Of a stretch of 64,000 bases of DNA, positions 44,138 through 55,574 are shown piece by piece. The position numbers and the translations under genes are program-made. The DNA lies in contig JAQFVV010012405.1 in the NCBI GenBank assembly GCA_028023455.1, positions 7,727,291-7,791,290 on the forward strand. Reading direction: 5' to 3'. The first letter of the stretch is position 1. The number at the start of each line of letters is the position of its first letter. The stretch comes from Epiperipatus broadwayi. Taxonomy: Eukaryota > Onychophora > Udeonychophora > Euonychophora > Peripatidae. The notes below the pieces were generated by a model. It was not told where the DNA came from. It did not search any database and was given only the letters and a program-made list of their open reading frames with translations.

Positions 44138-44234
44138 TCAAGCGTTGGTGGCCTAGCGGTTAGCATAGCTGCCTTCCAAGCAGCTGGCCCGGGTTCGCTT
44201 CCCGGTCAACGTATTTGACATACGAAAAAAAAAA
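44138..44234 (+). repeat. tRNA-Gly(TCC)-derived SINE, best-preserved copy
   Basis: The tRNA part at 44142-44212 has box A (tggcctagcggtta), anticodon TCC at 44175-44177 in the loop cttccaa, box B (gggttcgcttcccgg) and a nearly complete acceptor stem (GCGTTGG with TCAACGT). It is followed by atttgacatacg and poly-A. A perfect 16-bp target duplication, AAAGAAATACTTCTTG, lies at 44122-44137 and 44235-44250. This shows retroposition by a LINE-type mechanism, so it is not an ordinary tRNA locus. Confidence 0.9.
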
Positions 44235-44374
44235 AAAGAAATACTTCTTGCCTATTTATTGCAAATTAATTATTAATATATATATAAAAACCTACTACCC
44301 ATTTTAATTCTTTTCTAAGCTTATTTTTTATTCAACTAAATCTTGTAAATAATATAAACTATATATATATTTAT

Positions 44375-44650
44375 TTAGAGATTATCCAGTTAATGAATAT
44401 TTCTATAGTGTAATTTTCACTACACCACTCTCACGCAAGGAAGCGGACTGGTTTCTATCCACATTTTATACTATGTAGAAGGGTGTAATCATATGACCAA
44501 AGGCTTGTGAAAAGTATAAACAATTTCCAAGATGCACATTTTGTGCTGAACCAGCACTTATCAGTTGGCCAAGATCACAATCTCTTACACATATCTTTAT
44601 CATTGTTTAGTATATATATGTAGCCAATTACAATAGTTTAATTGTAATTA
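44375..44650 (-). repeat. HHR-B element
   Basis: The complement shows ctctcacgcaaggaagcgg, ctggtttctatccacattt, gaagggtgtaatcatatgac, the hammerhead region at 44526-44569, then acaatctcttacacatatct and agtatatatatgtagccaat. On the minus strand stem II is perfect (GUGCU, loop GGUUC, AGCAC), stem I is CCAA/UUGG and stem III is AUG/CAU before C17. The two core boxes have decayed to CUGAUAA and AAAA, so this copy is inactive. Confidence 0.7.
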
Positions 44651-44694
44651 TAAATTTATTTAACGCACATTGAACACCACATTGAATACGTAAG

Positions 44695-44868
44695 TAATAT
44701 TTACTAAGGCAATAAACCTCAAGAATGCGCGCTTGAAAATGCGAAGGCAGGGACCTCTACAGGTCTTAACCATAAGCTGGTTAAGACCTGTGATTAAGAC
44801 CTGTAGAGGTCCCTACCTTCGCATTTTCAAGCGCGCATTCTTGAGGTTTATTGCCTTAGTAAATATTA
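44695..44868. repeat. Foldback MITE with arms of about 74 bp
   Basis: The left arm (taatatttactaaggcaata, aacctcaagaatgcgcgctt, gaaaatgcgaaggcaggga) and its inverse ending at 44868 match with about one mismatch (gcagg against gtagg). The centre carries nested taagacctgt repeats. It shares agggacctctacaggtctta with the hairpin at 29836-29971, so both belong to one family with different outer arms. Confidence 0.85.
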
Positions 44869-44959
44869 ATAATTTAATTGATATGTCAAACGTATTGTCT
44901 TCACAATTTTGACATAACCCACTTAATGAAAGTATATTAATATTTTTTATTAGTCATTC

Positions 44960-45085
44960 ATATTATTAGAGATTATCCATTTAATGAATAATATTTCTGA
45001 TATGTAATTTTTACTACACGACTCTCACACAAGATGGTGTCTGGTTTCCATTCACTTTTAACATCTTACAGGAATATTTTGCTTA
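44960..45085 (-). repeat. HHR-B element, downstream fragment
   Basis: Contains attatccatttaatgaata, ctacacgactctcacacaag and ggtttccattcacttttaac, the same order as the start of the HHR-B copies at 44375 and 58790, without the ribozyme part. Confidence 0.5.
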
Positions 45086-45449
45086 TTTAATATAAATTTT
45101 TTCAAGGTTAATATCGCAAAAATATTTTTTAAAATATATCTAAAAAACAAACAAACATGCAAAAGAAATATGCAAATATTTTTACAATGTTAATTTATAA
45201 CTTTTTACAAAAGAAAAAAACCTTTATAACTTATCTAATAAATATATTTTTTAATTCCCAATTTCACATAAACACTGGATATATTTTTGAAAGCTATTTA
45301 TATCACTTAACTTTGTCTTCAAATCCTTTTTTAAAAATATTCTTTATTTTGTTTTTCAATTATATTTTTTTAAATATATTTATTACATTGAATGATCAAA
45401 ATAATTCATGTAGGAGGGAATAATAAGTAATATATTTTGTTCAATAAGA

Positions 45450-45745
45450 ATATCAAACTCTCCATACATTAGTGCCTCCAAGTGCAAGCTTTTGTAATCA
45501 ATGGATGCAGGAACATTTATGCATAAAATCCCCATCTAGTGCCTACTCATCCAATATCCCCAGACTAGTTTCTAGCTTATGGCATTCAACAGTGAAAAAC
45601 CACAAGCTAGAAACTAATCTGGCAGTATTGGATGAATAGGCACTAGATAGGGATTTTATGCACAAAGTTTTCTTCATCCAATGATTAAAAAGATTTGCAC
45701 TTGGTGGCACTACTGTGCAGAGTTTGGTACTCTTATTAACAAAAT
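45450..45745. repeat. Foldback repeat family C, copy 3
   Basis: The left arm has aaactctccatacattagtg, atcaatggatgcaggaacat, aaaatccccatctagtgcct, actcatccaatatccccaga and ctagtttctagcttatgg; the inverse arm follows from about 45600. The minus-strand frame through it (45543-45755) is a by-product of the palindrome. Confidence 0.7.
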
Positions 45746-45859
45746 GTGTAAGCATGTGAAATAGTGATCATATGATATTTTGTTCAAATTAACCAATTTG
45801 TTCATAGGATTTTAGGAAAGAATCAAAAGGAATGGTTTGTTAACAGCTATTGAAGGCAA

Positions 45860-46110
45860 TATTTTTGTAGTATAATTATCATTCCAGCACTCTTATGGAA
45901 GGTAGAGACTGATTTCTATCATCATTTTACATCCTATGGAGAAGTGTAATCATAAAGATATGGCCAAAGAGATGTGAAAAAGATTATGATCCCTGACATA
46001 CACATTTTGTGCTAAATCAAAACTCATCATTGATCCAAATCATAATTTCTTATACATGTTTTTATCATTTTTCAGTATATATAGATAGCTAAGTTTAATG
46101 AATGACTAAT
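45860..46110 (-). repeat. HHR-B element, decayed copy
   Basis: Shows cattccagcactcttatgga, gagactgatttctatcatc, catcctatggagaagtgtaa, atacacattttgtgctaaat, ctcatcattgatccaaatc and ttcttatacatg. The hammerhead core is recognisable but mutated (CUGAUGA box broken). Confidence 0.55.
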
Positions 46111-46114
46111 AAAA

Positions 46115-46925
46115 ATTATTACTATTGAAGATAAATTCAATTTGGAAATCAAAAGAGAAAAAATAATATTTAAAATTGCAAATTAGCTATGTAATGTATA
46201 TATTTTTTAAAAAACATTAATGTTGAAAAACAATTTATTCAAATATATTGAGATACCAAAAAAGTGGGAATTTGGCTTAATGCTTTAATAATTAATAAAG
46301 CAAGTCATATATAATGTGACATTACATTTATAAGCTTGTAGTTACAAAAATACAATACAGAGAGCATACCAATAGCCCAAACAAGCTCTTAATTAATAAT
46401 TGCGAATATTCTAGCTCTCCACTCACATGAGCCATAAGCTCAAAACTAGTTGGTCTGGAGATAGGAGTGTTCTGGATAGAGATTTTAAATATTTTCTCAT
46501 ACCACACTTATTAATTAAGAGCTTTTTTGAGCTATTGATATGCTTTCTGTATTGCTTAATGCTTTAAATAACCTGGTCAATTATGCTTTGGAATAATTAA
46601 AAATTATCCCAATTTAGGCTGGATAAATTTAAAATTTACAAACTATGACATTTATACAAATAAAAACATTCTCCAAAAATCGCTTTTTTCATTAAAAAAA
46701 ATAGAAAAAATGACAAGATTATTAACTTAGAGACTCATATATGAGGAAGTATTATTACTAGGAGTGGACATTTTGAGGCATTGTTTTTAGTTTTTGTAAC
46801 TTCTTTTTCCTAACATTTTATAGATGGTTAATGAATCAGATATCAAGATACACTATGACTCAATTAGAAACAAAAACATTATCTTTTTAGATTCAGAATT
46901 TATGGTATGAAACCATCAAACATCA
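46115..46925. repeat. Region with a diffuse inverted repeat
   Basis: ctgtattgcttaatgcttta at about 46547 and agctcttaattaataattgc at 46384 belong to inverted modules (caatacagagagcataccaa, agcccaaacaagctctt against aagagcttttttgagcta, ttgatatgctttctgtattg). This suggests another foldback at about 46350-46560. No gene was seen. Confidence 0.5.
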
Positions 46926-46929
46926 CATG

Positions 46930-47405
46930 ATCACCATTCTTTATCCTTACACATGATGTTTTTCACAGAGGCAAAACTCTCCATACAGTAGTGCCACTTA
47001 ATGTAAGCCAGATTAATTAATGGATGCAATTCTACCCAATAGATTATGGTAACTGTGGTTATTAAAGAACCAATGACACCAAAAACTATAGATGCTGAAC
47101 TGAGTTTCGATCTATACAAGCTAATGAATTTACCTTGAAAACATTATTGTGTTTTCATTTTGGACTCAAATCTTTATAGTTAGCTAAAAAAGTAAAAGGT
47201 GGCTCCTGGAGGTTTCATTACATCTTAAGATCCATATGCAGTGCTATCGGATCCAAGGCTCCTTACGGATGAAGCCACAAACTAGAAACTAGTCAGAATA
47301 TTGGATGAGTAGGCACTAGATAGGGATTTTATGCACAAACCTTCCTGCATCTGTTGATTACTCTAGTTTGCACTGAGTGGTGCTACTGTATGGAGAGTTG
47401 TGAAT
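46930..47405. repeat. Foldback repeat family C, copy 4 (interrupted)
   Basis: The left modules (aaaactctccatacagtag, gccacttaatgtaagccag, taatggatgca) are separated by about 240 bp of other sequence from the right modules (gaaactagtcagaatattgg, gtaggcactagatagggatt, ctgcatctgttgattactct, gcactgagtggtgctactgt). Confidence 0.55.
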
Positions 47406-47589
47406 TTATGGTATGCTTATGATTGAGCTTTTTTTGCCAGTTCATAATATGATCAACAGAATTTACTTAGTGCTCTGGCTGAAACATATAGAGATTTATT
47501 ATCATCCAGTGATAGAAACAAAATTTTTAGCAACATTTAGCTAGTAGCTAATTACACTTGCTTAAGTAGAAACATAGATCTAATAGCTG

Positions 47590-47790
47590 AAATGCAACAC
47601 AAACATGGTTATATATATAAAGATATTGTTTTACCTAATTTATTGTAGAGATTTGAGACTTGTACCTCCTACCAGCACAATATAAAGGCAGTAAAAAAGT
47701 TTTATTTATGGATACCACATAAAATTTTAAAACATAATGGCAAAATCATAAAACCAATCAATATGTTCTTCTTCTACTGCTTTACATAAT
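47590..47790 (+). mobile_element. Decayed LINE C-terminal fragment
   Basis: Across frameshifts it reads FETCTSYQHNIKAVKKF, LWIPHKILK-like, then QNHKTNQ, matching the LINE segment YGxETWTLYxxxIKxLExF-x-x-R-x-LRxILxIKWQDxxTN. The related fragment at 50605-50770 (RETLTSSWYNIKALKNF, then QWIGHVEQMN) belongs to the same family, distinct from the abundant RTE. Confidence 0.5.
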
Positions 47791-47884
47791 ATGCAAATTA
47801 TTTTGTTTCATATATAAGTAGTTGCTGCTTGTCTGAACATCTGTGAAGACGTCATTTTTCTTGTAAATATATGTTGGATTATTT

Positions 47885-48210
47885 CCATCAAATATACAAT
47901 TAATTGTTAAATATGTACAGAAAAATGAAATTTTATTTAAACTTTTCAAACACATTCAACTGTTAGTAACATCACCCAGGATACAATATTTTGAATGGTA
48001 TTATTATCCTCTCTTTTTCAGGTATTGCTAGCCTGGCTAATGGTATTCTAAAGCAATCATCAGTCAAGCCAGCAAAAGTTGAAAAGAGGAGATTAATACT
48101 TCTCAAAATCTTGGGTCAGACTCCATGTGGAGATACTAACAGCTGAATGTATTTAAAAACTTTTAAGTAAAGCTTGAATTTTTTAAAGACATTTAACAAT
48201 TAATTAACTT
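47885..48210. repeat. Foldback SINE family F, decayed copy
   Basis: The left arm (gttggattatttccatcaa, aaacacattcaactgttag, tttttcaggtattgctagcc) and right arm (aagccagcaaaagttgaaaa, gagatactaacagctgaatg, aaagacatttaacaattaa) match the arms at 60890-61607. Confidence 0.55.
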
Positions 48211-48559
48211 AATTAAAAACATATTGCGAATATATTACATTTTGCAATTTAAAATATTGACTTTTAGTTAAACAAGACACACTGGCAGTTTATTTCAGAA
48301 TATTTATTTCATAATTGATTAGTTTTTCACTCAAATGAGACTATGAGAAGAGTTTCTTAATACTCTTTAAAAGCAATCAGAAAAATAGTATATTATTAAT
48401 AATAAATATTCTTAATGTTTTGAATATAAGCTATAAAAGATATTGATTTAATAATTAATATTTTTAAAAAACATTCAAACTTTTTTATTATCTAGTGATA
48501 GATATTAAGATTCTACACTTAACAAGATAAAATGATAATAGCTGCTAGTTCTGGCCTCA

Positions 48560-48850
48560 TACATATCAAATGGCATATCTCCTTTTAGTAATAAGTTACT
48601 TCTATCAAAAACATTTCTTCCAAAGTTATTTATATGATTAATATTATCCATTATGTTTTCATTCGTATTAATAATCTGACCAAAGGATCTGTAGTTATTA
48701 ACATCTAATTCATGGATATCAATCTTTTTTTTATTTTTTTAAAGAAAATCCATTGAACATTACTTTAATCTTTTTAGCATTTGATCTTTAGTAGCGATTT
48801 TTATCTTTTATCTGATAACTTTTGCAATACTTTCTGAAGCATTAATTAAA
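48560..48850 (-). mobile_element. Decayed RTE LINE fragment
   Basis: The plus strand shows tccttttagtaataagttac, ttatgttttcattcgtatta, ataatctgacca and cattactttaatctttt, the diverged complement of the coding part for NNLILKGNM, NTDGN and KKTKVMFN seen at 23.7-23.96 kb. Confidence 0.6.
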
Positions 48851-49020
48851 TATGCACAAACGTTTGACGACTTAAGAATAATGTATAAGTTAATAATACT
48901 AATTAGTAGGTTCACTAATGACTGGCTGGTTGAACTCAGAACAAATAGTAATTACTGAACAATTCATATATATATAGTTAAACTCTATTTCCATATTTTA
49001 TTAAAAGTCCTTCTTTTAAT

Positions 49021-49785
49021 CATCATCATCATCAACCACTATCAATCCACTGCAGGATGAAGGTCTCTCCAAGTTCAATCCATCTTCTCTGATCTTTAGC
49101 TTCTCTTTTCCATATCACTCCTGCACACTTTCTTATTTCATCCATCCCTTTCACATGTGGGTCTCTTTCTGGGTCTTTTACAATCTCTTGGAATCCAGTT
49201 TAAGATTTCAATTGTCCATCTATTATCATCTTTTTAGCAATATGTCTAGCCCATTCTAGCCAAATTCCACTTCAGTCTTTTAATTTTTTCAATGAGGTCA
49301 GTAACACCTGTTTGTTCTCATACCCATATATTGTGTTTTCGATCTCTTCTTGTTATTCCCAACATGCATCTCTCCATACTTCTTTGAGTGGTCTGAAGTC
49401 TCTGTATTGCTCTTCTATTAAGTGTCCAAGTATCAGATCCATAAGTAAGAACTGGTAAAACACATTTACTAAAAACCTTCCTTTTCAAACACATAGGCAT
49501 ATTTTCTTTTAGTATCAAGTTATTTCTACCAAAAGCACTCCAACCAAGTTTAATTCTAGGATTAATTTCATCTATTATGTTTCCATCTGTATTAATAATC
49601 TGACCAAGGTATTTGTAACTGCTAACTTCTTCTAACTCATCATAATCAATCTTTATTTTCATACTTTGAGAAAATACATTAAACATTACTTTAGTCTTTT
49701 TAACATTTATCTTTGGTCCTACTTGCCTACTTTCATCTGATAGGCCCTGCAACTTTTCCTGTAACTCTAATAATACCTATTCATT
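49021..49785 (-). mobile_element. 5'-truncated RTE LINE, last 760 bp
   Basis: Minus-strand copy from about the segment after YADD (LSDESRQVGPKINVKKTKVM), then YKYLGQIINTDGN, KLGWSAFGRNNLILKENM, LTYGSDTWTLNRRAIQRL and SMERCMLGITRRD, a stop/frameshift near 49318, then the C-terminal part and the tail read on the plus strand as atcatcatcatcaacc. Codon-level damage is light, so it is young. Confidence 0.85.
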
Positions 49786-50214
49786 TTGTTCAATTTCATA
49801 ACTTTCTAGGTTAGTTTTCATTAGTTATTTTAGTAAGCACTTTACTCTACTCACATCTTTTAGTCAGACTAATTGGATTTGACTGCATTTCTTTTTTTAT
49901 GCACTATGTGGTTAGTAACTGCACATTTTGCACTGCTCATATTAGCTGCTTTCATTCTGCTATTCTAGTTCCACTAATCTGCTTTTTCCCTCTCCTTAGA
50001 AGTTCTTCAGCCATTTTAACAACTCTTCTATTTTGCATTTTATTAGATAATTTTATAGGCAGATTAGAATATGTTGTTTTATAATCTACTTTTCTGCATA
50101 TCATTATTTCTAGGGTAACACAACACTGCCTGCAGCTTTGTACATATGCACATATATGTATATCTTTATTAAATAAACAGATAAACCAATCAGTACATTG
50201 CATCCTATCAGATC

Positions 50215-50595
50215 ACTTAATGAAGTATAAAGAGATGTATTTTAAGAGTATCAAGAAAAGATTGAAAATGAAATACCTGGTTGAGAGAACAAACAGTATT
50301 ACTGACATCATTAAAAGAAATTTCTTTTAAATGAAGTTGGATTAAACATATTGCTAATGAGATGATAAAAGATAATTAGCTGAAGTTTTAAATTGGATCC
50401 CAAGAGAATTGTAAAAGATGCTATAAATAGGCTGAATATTAAATGAATAAATGAAATAAAGAATTTTGCTATGAGACATGGAGAAGGGAGGATACGGATC
50501 AGAGAAACTGGATTAAATTTAGTCAAAACATCATCCATCATCCTGTGGTGAAGTGAAAATGGTTGAAAATGGTGATGATGATATAAAGCTATTAT
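50215..50595 (+). mobile_element. Decayed RTE LINE 3' end
   Basis: Reads gtataaagagatgtatttta, agagtatcaagaaaagattg, aaatgaaatacctggttgag, gaacaaacagtattactga, then catattgctaatgagatgat, gggatcccaagagaattg-like and a final aatggtgatgatgatat tail, an older copy of the RTE end. The minus-strand frame here is spurious. Confidence 0.65.
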
Positions 50596-50599
50596 TATG

Positions 50600-50780
50600 C
50601 TCAATTAGTGTAAGGGAGACCTTGACATCTTCTTGGTATAATATAAAGGCATTAAAAAATTTTCATTAAGAGACTTTATATAAGATTTTAAAACTATGAT
50701 AGCAAGATTATAAACCTAATCAATAATGTCAATGGATTGGACATGTGGAACAAATGAATGGCATCATATTTTCCATAAAG
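50600..50780 (+). mobile_element. Decayed LINE C-terminal fragment, second copy
   Basis: Frame pieces RETLTSSWYNIKALKNF, TLYKILKL, QDYKPNQ and QWIGHVEQMN follow the order of a LINE C-terminus and match the relic at 47590-47790. Confidence 0.5.
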
Positions 50781-50784
50781 GATT

Positions 50785-51585
50785 TTTTCATTTCAATAAT
50801 AATTTATTCACAATATATATAATGATTACATCTTGATGAAAAAAATTGTACACTAACATGAAATGTTCTGTTTGTCATTTGGCTAGAATGTATTATGTGA
50901 ACACGACTGTTATATTACTTATGTGGTTGGGTAAATGGAAGAAAGATAGAATGTTTTATATAAGCATAAGTTTAAAATTGCCTAATCTTCTAGGCTGAGT
51001 TGGTTGGAGTTTTGAAACAGGAAGGAGGTAGTGAGATTAATGATTAGATGTCATCGAAGGCTTTACTGGAGGCAAGGAGCTGATCACATTTTTTGACTTT
51101 GTTGAGCATTTGATAAAACAATGGTATGGCTTGTGGGACTGGAAATTCCATGAGGGTTTTGCATCTTACAATCCATATGATATAAAGGACAAAGGTGGAA
51201 AGTCTTCTTATTGAAAATGTTCCATTACGAATGGCGTTTTCAAGTGAGAGAATTATGTCAGTTCTTATGTTGGAGTTGATATGAATTTGAGTACACATTT
51301 TAAAGAGAGACAGATCCATAAAGAGTTAATTCAAAGACATTCTAAAAAAGCACAACATCATTTGTTTTCATCTGAAAGATGTGAATGAGAATTGAATATA
51401 GTGAAGAACTATAATTAGATCAGATGTTCCAATATTACAAATAATAAAGTTCACTGACTAAGAAATTAAAACAAAACACGGCATAATATTAAAGAGACTA
51501 AAAAACTTGTGTGATAAACATATTTTTAATCAAAACAGGCAAAAATCGATTATGTGATGTTTATTGGCATATTTATAATCCTGAA
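50785..51585. other. AT-rich DNA, one unexplained frame
   Basis: A minus-strand frame of 91 codons (51044-51319) has somewhat less AT-biased composition than its surroundings, with LENAIRNGTFSIRRLST and LYQ/FYQMLNKVKKCDQLLA. I do not recognise it. A decayed transposon product is more likely than a host gene. Confidence 0.25.
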
Positions 51586-51590
51586 TTGTT

Positions 51591-51780
51591 TTTTTTTATT
51601 ACTATATTTTATTTCTATAAATATATTAAATCTTCCACATTTCCACACATTCACTTAAAAATCATATAAAGATACAAAAAAAGAATTTTTTATTACTATA
51701 TTTTATTTCTATAAATATATTAAATCCTCCACATTTCTACACATTCACTTAAAAATCATATAAAGATACAATAAAAGAAA
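51591..51780. repeat. Tandem duplication of a 95-bp unit
   Basis: The unit tttttattactatattttat ... catataaagatacaa, aaaaagaa is repeated immediately with two or three changes (tcttcc/tcctcc, ttccac/ttctac). It adjoins an HHR-B fragment. Confidence 0.85.
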
Positions 51781-51870
51781 ATGGCTCCCAAGATGCATTT
51801 CTTAATGAATCAAAACTCATCAGTTGGTCCAGGTGACCACCTCTCATACATATGTCTATTATATAAAGAA
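51781..51870 (-). repeat. HHR-B hammerhead fragment
   Basis: The minus strand carries GACCAA, CUGAUGA and GAAA followed by UGCAUC and UUGG, so stem I, both core boxes and C17 are intact. Stem II (GUUUU ... UUAA) no longer pairs well. Only about 90 bp of the element remain. Confidence 0.6.
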
Positions 51871-51920
51871 TATTTATCAATTGTAAATTGTTACATTTTG
51901 ATTTACAAGTAAATGATCAG

Positions 51921-52033
51921 CGTCAAGCATTGTTAACCGAGAGGTCATCGCAGCCGCCTTGCAAGCAAGTAGTTGGTTGCGGACGGTTGTGGGTTCGCCT
52001 CCCGGCCGATGCTATGACATATGGAAGAAAAAA
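51921..52033 (+). repeat. tRNA-Gly-derived SINE, copy 3
   Basis: Same subfamily as 39.8 kb: aagcattgttaaccgagagg, ccttgcaagcaagtagttgg, ttgcggacggttgtgggttc, cctcccggccgatgctatga, then an A-rich tail. A perfect 14-bp duplication, AAGTAAATGATCAG, lies at 51907-51920 and 52034-52047. Confidence 0.88.
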
Positions 52034-52049
52034 AAGTAAATGATCAGTG

Positions 52050-53215
52050 ATAATCATTACGGTATTTATCTGAGGTGGATGGTGTCAAACTTGTGGGTGG
52101 AATGAGTTTAATATTTGTAAATCAAAATGTAGCAATTTTATTTTCTAGAACCAAATAATATTCTTCCCGAACAGCTTTCAATGATTTTTCCAAAAAAAAA
52201 AAAGTTCATCTCAGATTTATTTGCGGTTTCGCATTTATGTCAAATAAGAACATCTTTGTGATTACCGTAACAAAAATTTTTTGAAAAAAAAAAAAATTCA
52301 AAACAATTTTAGCACTTTTTAAAATTCTAATTGTGTAATCATAATTTATACTTCAAAAGATATGTCACACATGTCTGAAAAGACCATTGTCAATTAAGAA
52401 AAAAAAAAGACTTTCATTTTATTGTTTATTAGAAGAAAAAAAATACCCATCGTTCGGTCTAATTAAATTAAGCACAATGTAACACTAATCTTAGGCAAAC
52501 TTTTTTTTTTAAAAAAAACAGCCTTTATTAATTAACATTTCACTCATTTTAGTAATAACTCCAGTAATTATATTTTTGACTCTAAATTTAACTCTAAGAC
52601 AGATAATTATAAACCTACGCACATCTTTATCTTAAAAATGATTTTATATACAATAAAATTATATACTGTACATTGATATTTATAGAATATAGTATAGTCT
52701 GAAAATAACTTGGTTTTCTAAGATTGCATTTAGGCAAGATAAGTCCGACTATTAGGGGCAGAATATATGGCATTCTCTCATTGGATTTCGATTCAGTCTT
52801 ACTATTACTTACTAACATTTCTTATGATTACTTTCTCCTGTAGTTTATCTCATTATGTTAAATTTATTTGTCTCATATTTTTATGTATGATCAAAGTGTC
52901 AAAGGCACCCAAGCATAATTTTTAATAGATATAAGATAATAAAAAGTCATAATAAAAAATTGGCCGTCTCAGATTATATAGTTTCGGAGCAAGATATAGC
53001 TATAGATAGAGTTCGCTTTCCCAGACAGTACAGAAATACTTGGGTCTTCTTTTTCCTCAAGAAAATACTTTTTATTTTATCAACGTACTTTTTATATTTA
53101 TTGCCTATATGTAAAAAGTTACCCTATTATAAGTTTTCTGTTAGTTACTATGTATAAAAATTTATAAAGGTTAATAAACAAGACATTTATTTTATATAGC
53201 GCGATGTTTTTATAA
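52050..53215. other. AT-rich DNA, nothing recognised
   Basis: Several poly-A/poly-T runs; no gene supported. Confidence 0.35.
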
Positions 53216-53218
53216 ACT

Positions 53219-53503
53219 GTAATACCAATAAGCCAATAAGCTAATGCACATGCGCTTTCTAGTTGTCACTATATAAATGAATACTCCCACTTTTTCACAC
53301 ACAAGATAAAGTCTTTGGGAAAAGATAGAATGAATCATCTATCTTAAGATTTGCCCTTACATATACGTTTGGGTTGAAAAGATAGATGATTCATTCTATC
53401 TTTTCTCAAAGACTTTATCTTGTGTTTAAAAAAGTGGGAGTATTTATTTATATAGTGACAACTAGAAAGCGCATGTGCATTGGCTTATTGGTATTAAAGG
53501 TTA
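53219..53503. repeat. Foldback element with arms of about 130 bp
   Basis: The left arm (taataccaataagccaata, atgcacatgcgctttctagt, tgtcactatataaatgaata, ctcccactttttcac, aagataaagtctttgggaaa, agatagaatgaatcatctat) is mirrored to the right end ggcttattggtatta, with an internal insertion of about 8 bp on the left. The spacer is about 25 bp. The terminal TAATACC/GGTATTA repeats suggest a MITE; the target duplication is not resolved. Confidence 0.8.
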
Positions 53504-53504
53504 A

Positions 53505-53975
53505 TAAAGTAGCTCTGAAGGATATTTTTGATACTAGATCAAAATGTTGTTACATATTGGATCATTGAATTTTCATCTTAAATTTTTTTAAAGAACATTT
53601 ACCTCACTGTATCATTCAAAAATTGTTTGGTATAACTATGGATGCATGTCCATAACATGAAATTCAAACTCATGCTAGGTAAATCTGAACATTTTTTTCA
53701 AATTATAAACAAGCATATATTTTTATTCAGGCCATGAATCATTGCCAATCATGCTAAACCACCCAATAATATTTGGCCAATAATTATTTAACTATTCTTG
53801 GATAAAATTTGGATTAGTATGAGTTTGCCAGAGGAGTTTTGATAAGTCACTTTCACTACTAATAAAATAAAGACCATGAATATATTTATCTTATACATAC
53901 ATATGTTCTTTTGAATTACAAATTAATACAACAAAAAGTGAAATGGAATATTGTTTATTAATTTTTTGTTGTACA
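53505..53975. other. AT-rich DNA, nothing recognised
   Basis: No gene or repeat assignment. Confidence 0.35.
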
Positions 53976-53984
53976 TCATCATTA

Positions 53985-54150
53985 AGATTTTCCATCATTA
54001 TCGATCCACTGCAGAATGAAGGTCTTTCCAAGTTCAGTCCATCTTTTCTGATCTCTAGCCTTCCATCTCCACATCATTCCAGCTCACTTCATTAATTCAT
54101 CCATCCATCTCACATATGGTCTTCCTGTGGGTCTTTTACAATCTCTTGCT
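53985..54150 (-). mobile_element. RTE LINE 3' fragment
   Basis: The plus strand reads catcattatcgatccactgc, agaatgaaggtctttccaag, ttcagtccatcttttctgat, ctcacatatggtcttcctg and ggtcttttacaatctcttg, the complement of the RTE C-terminal end and 3' tail. Confidence 0.75.
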
Positions 54151-54154
54151 GTAC

Positions 54155-55145
54155 ATAAACTTAATTTTATTTTCCATATCAAGATTATCACTGTACACAC
54201 TGGTAGTATTATTAATCAAATATTATTCAATATACTGGTCTTTTAGCTTTTAGATGCAACATTAACTGTAAGTTACTTCAAAGTTAATTGGGCATTTACT
54301 GCTGAAAGTTCATTTTGCAACAGTATAAATTTTGTGATGGTAAAACAAGTGAATCAAAGTACATGTAATCTTTCTAGGAACAACTAACTGTATTCTGTTC
54401 TTTATTTTTAAGTCCAAAAAATAGTTTTAAAATTCATGGATTGAAACATTTTTTTAAAGAAAATTAAGTTTGTTAATACTAATGTTATCAAACATTTTCT
54501 GTTATCTTTAAGCAAGGCAAATTTATGAAATATCAAAATTTATTTTTAAAACTATCATCAACATTTATTAAGGATTTAGAGTATAATAGTACTAAATACA
54601 AGGTCATGATCTAGGTTTAAACCTAAGCTGTGTAAACTTAGAATTGTATTTTCAAGTTATAAACAAACATGCCTAGCTATCTAATAGTAACTGATGAATG
54701 AATATCTAGCCAAGACAAGAATATCTCTATACTCTAGCACCATCTAGTAAAAACTCAAATAAGCTGTGATTTTCTGATCCATATTAAATACCTATCCTTT
54801 GCATTCAAATTTCCATTCTCAAACCAGTTTTAAGATTTTGCAATTATCTATTAGTAAAGTTCCAGATTGTTAATATCAAAAGTTTGAATGAGCTTCAGTA
54901 GTATTAGGTCTCAGAACAGGGACACAACTATATTACTCATTCTAATAAAAAAGAACCTCTAAAAAAATACAATTGTAATATAACACAGCCTCCACAACTA
55001 GTGAAAGAGATATCATCCTTCCAAAGGTATTTAGCTCAAACATTTTTTATTTCTGTCTGAAATCACTTAATAATCAAAGAAAATATATATTTGTTGTATC
55101 AATAGAATGTATACAAGAACATGAGATCACACAATGATATGTGAA
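54155..55145. other. AT-rich DNA, nothing recognised
   Basis: No feature supported. Confidence 0.35.
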
Positions 55146-55149
55146 ATAC

Positions 55150-55395
55150 ATATGTGGAAAATGGAAGGAGGAATTATATAAAAGGTAGTAATAGATGAGC
55201 AGCTGGAGGCTTAAATTAGATTCCAAGATATTGCGAAGATCTAAAAAGATCCACATGTGAAATTGATGGATGAGGTAAGGAAAATATCAAGAATGATGTG
55301 GTGAATAAAAGCGATAGATTGGAGATCCAGGATTAAACTTGGTATGATTTTCATCTAGCAGTGTATTTATAATGGTTAAAATGATGATGACATAC
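55150..55395 (+). mobile_element. Decayed RTE LINE 3' end
   Basis: Reads gtagtaatagatgagcagct, ggattccaagatattgcgaa-like, agatccacatgtgaaattga, tggatgaggtaaggaaaata, then gattttcatctagcagtgta and aatggttaaaatgatgatga. This is an old copy of the RTE end. Confidence 0.65.
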
Positions 55396-55574
55396 ATATT
55401 TACAGTTTTTAAATCTGAAAGAAAAACTAACTCTGAGAGTATAATTTTGAAATGTTAACACATTCACATTTTTTTATGTTACTTCAGTAAATCATGGAGA
55501 CAATTGTTTTAATCTTTCAAATAGCCCTGCATTATAATATAGTCCAAAGATGTGAACAATCTATATTCAATGAT

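Noticed and set aside
44142-44212. Functional tRNA-Gly(TCC) gene
   Set aside because: The fold is nearly complete, but the unit has a poly-A tail and a perfect 16-bp target duplication, and four related copies share the non-tRNA tail. It is a SINE.
45157-45423. Membrane-protein-like frame of 88 codons
   Set aside because: Phe/Ile/Leu/Asn/Lys-rich translation of AT-rich DNA; no start context, splice sites or conserved motif.
51044-51319. Host gene from the 91-codon minus-strand frame
   Set aside because: No recognisable domain, no splice context and repeats on both sides; left as an unexplained frame.
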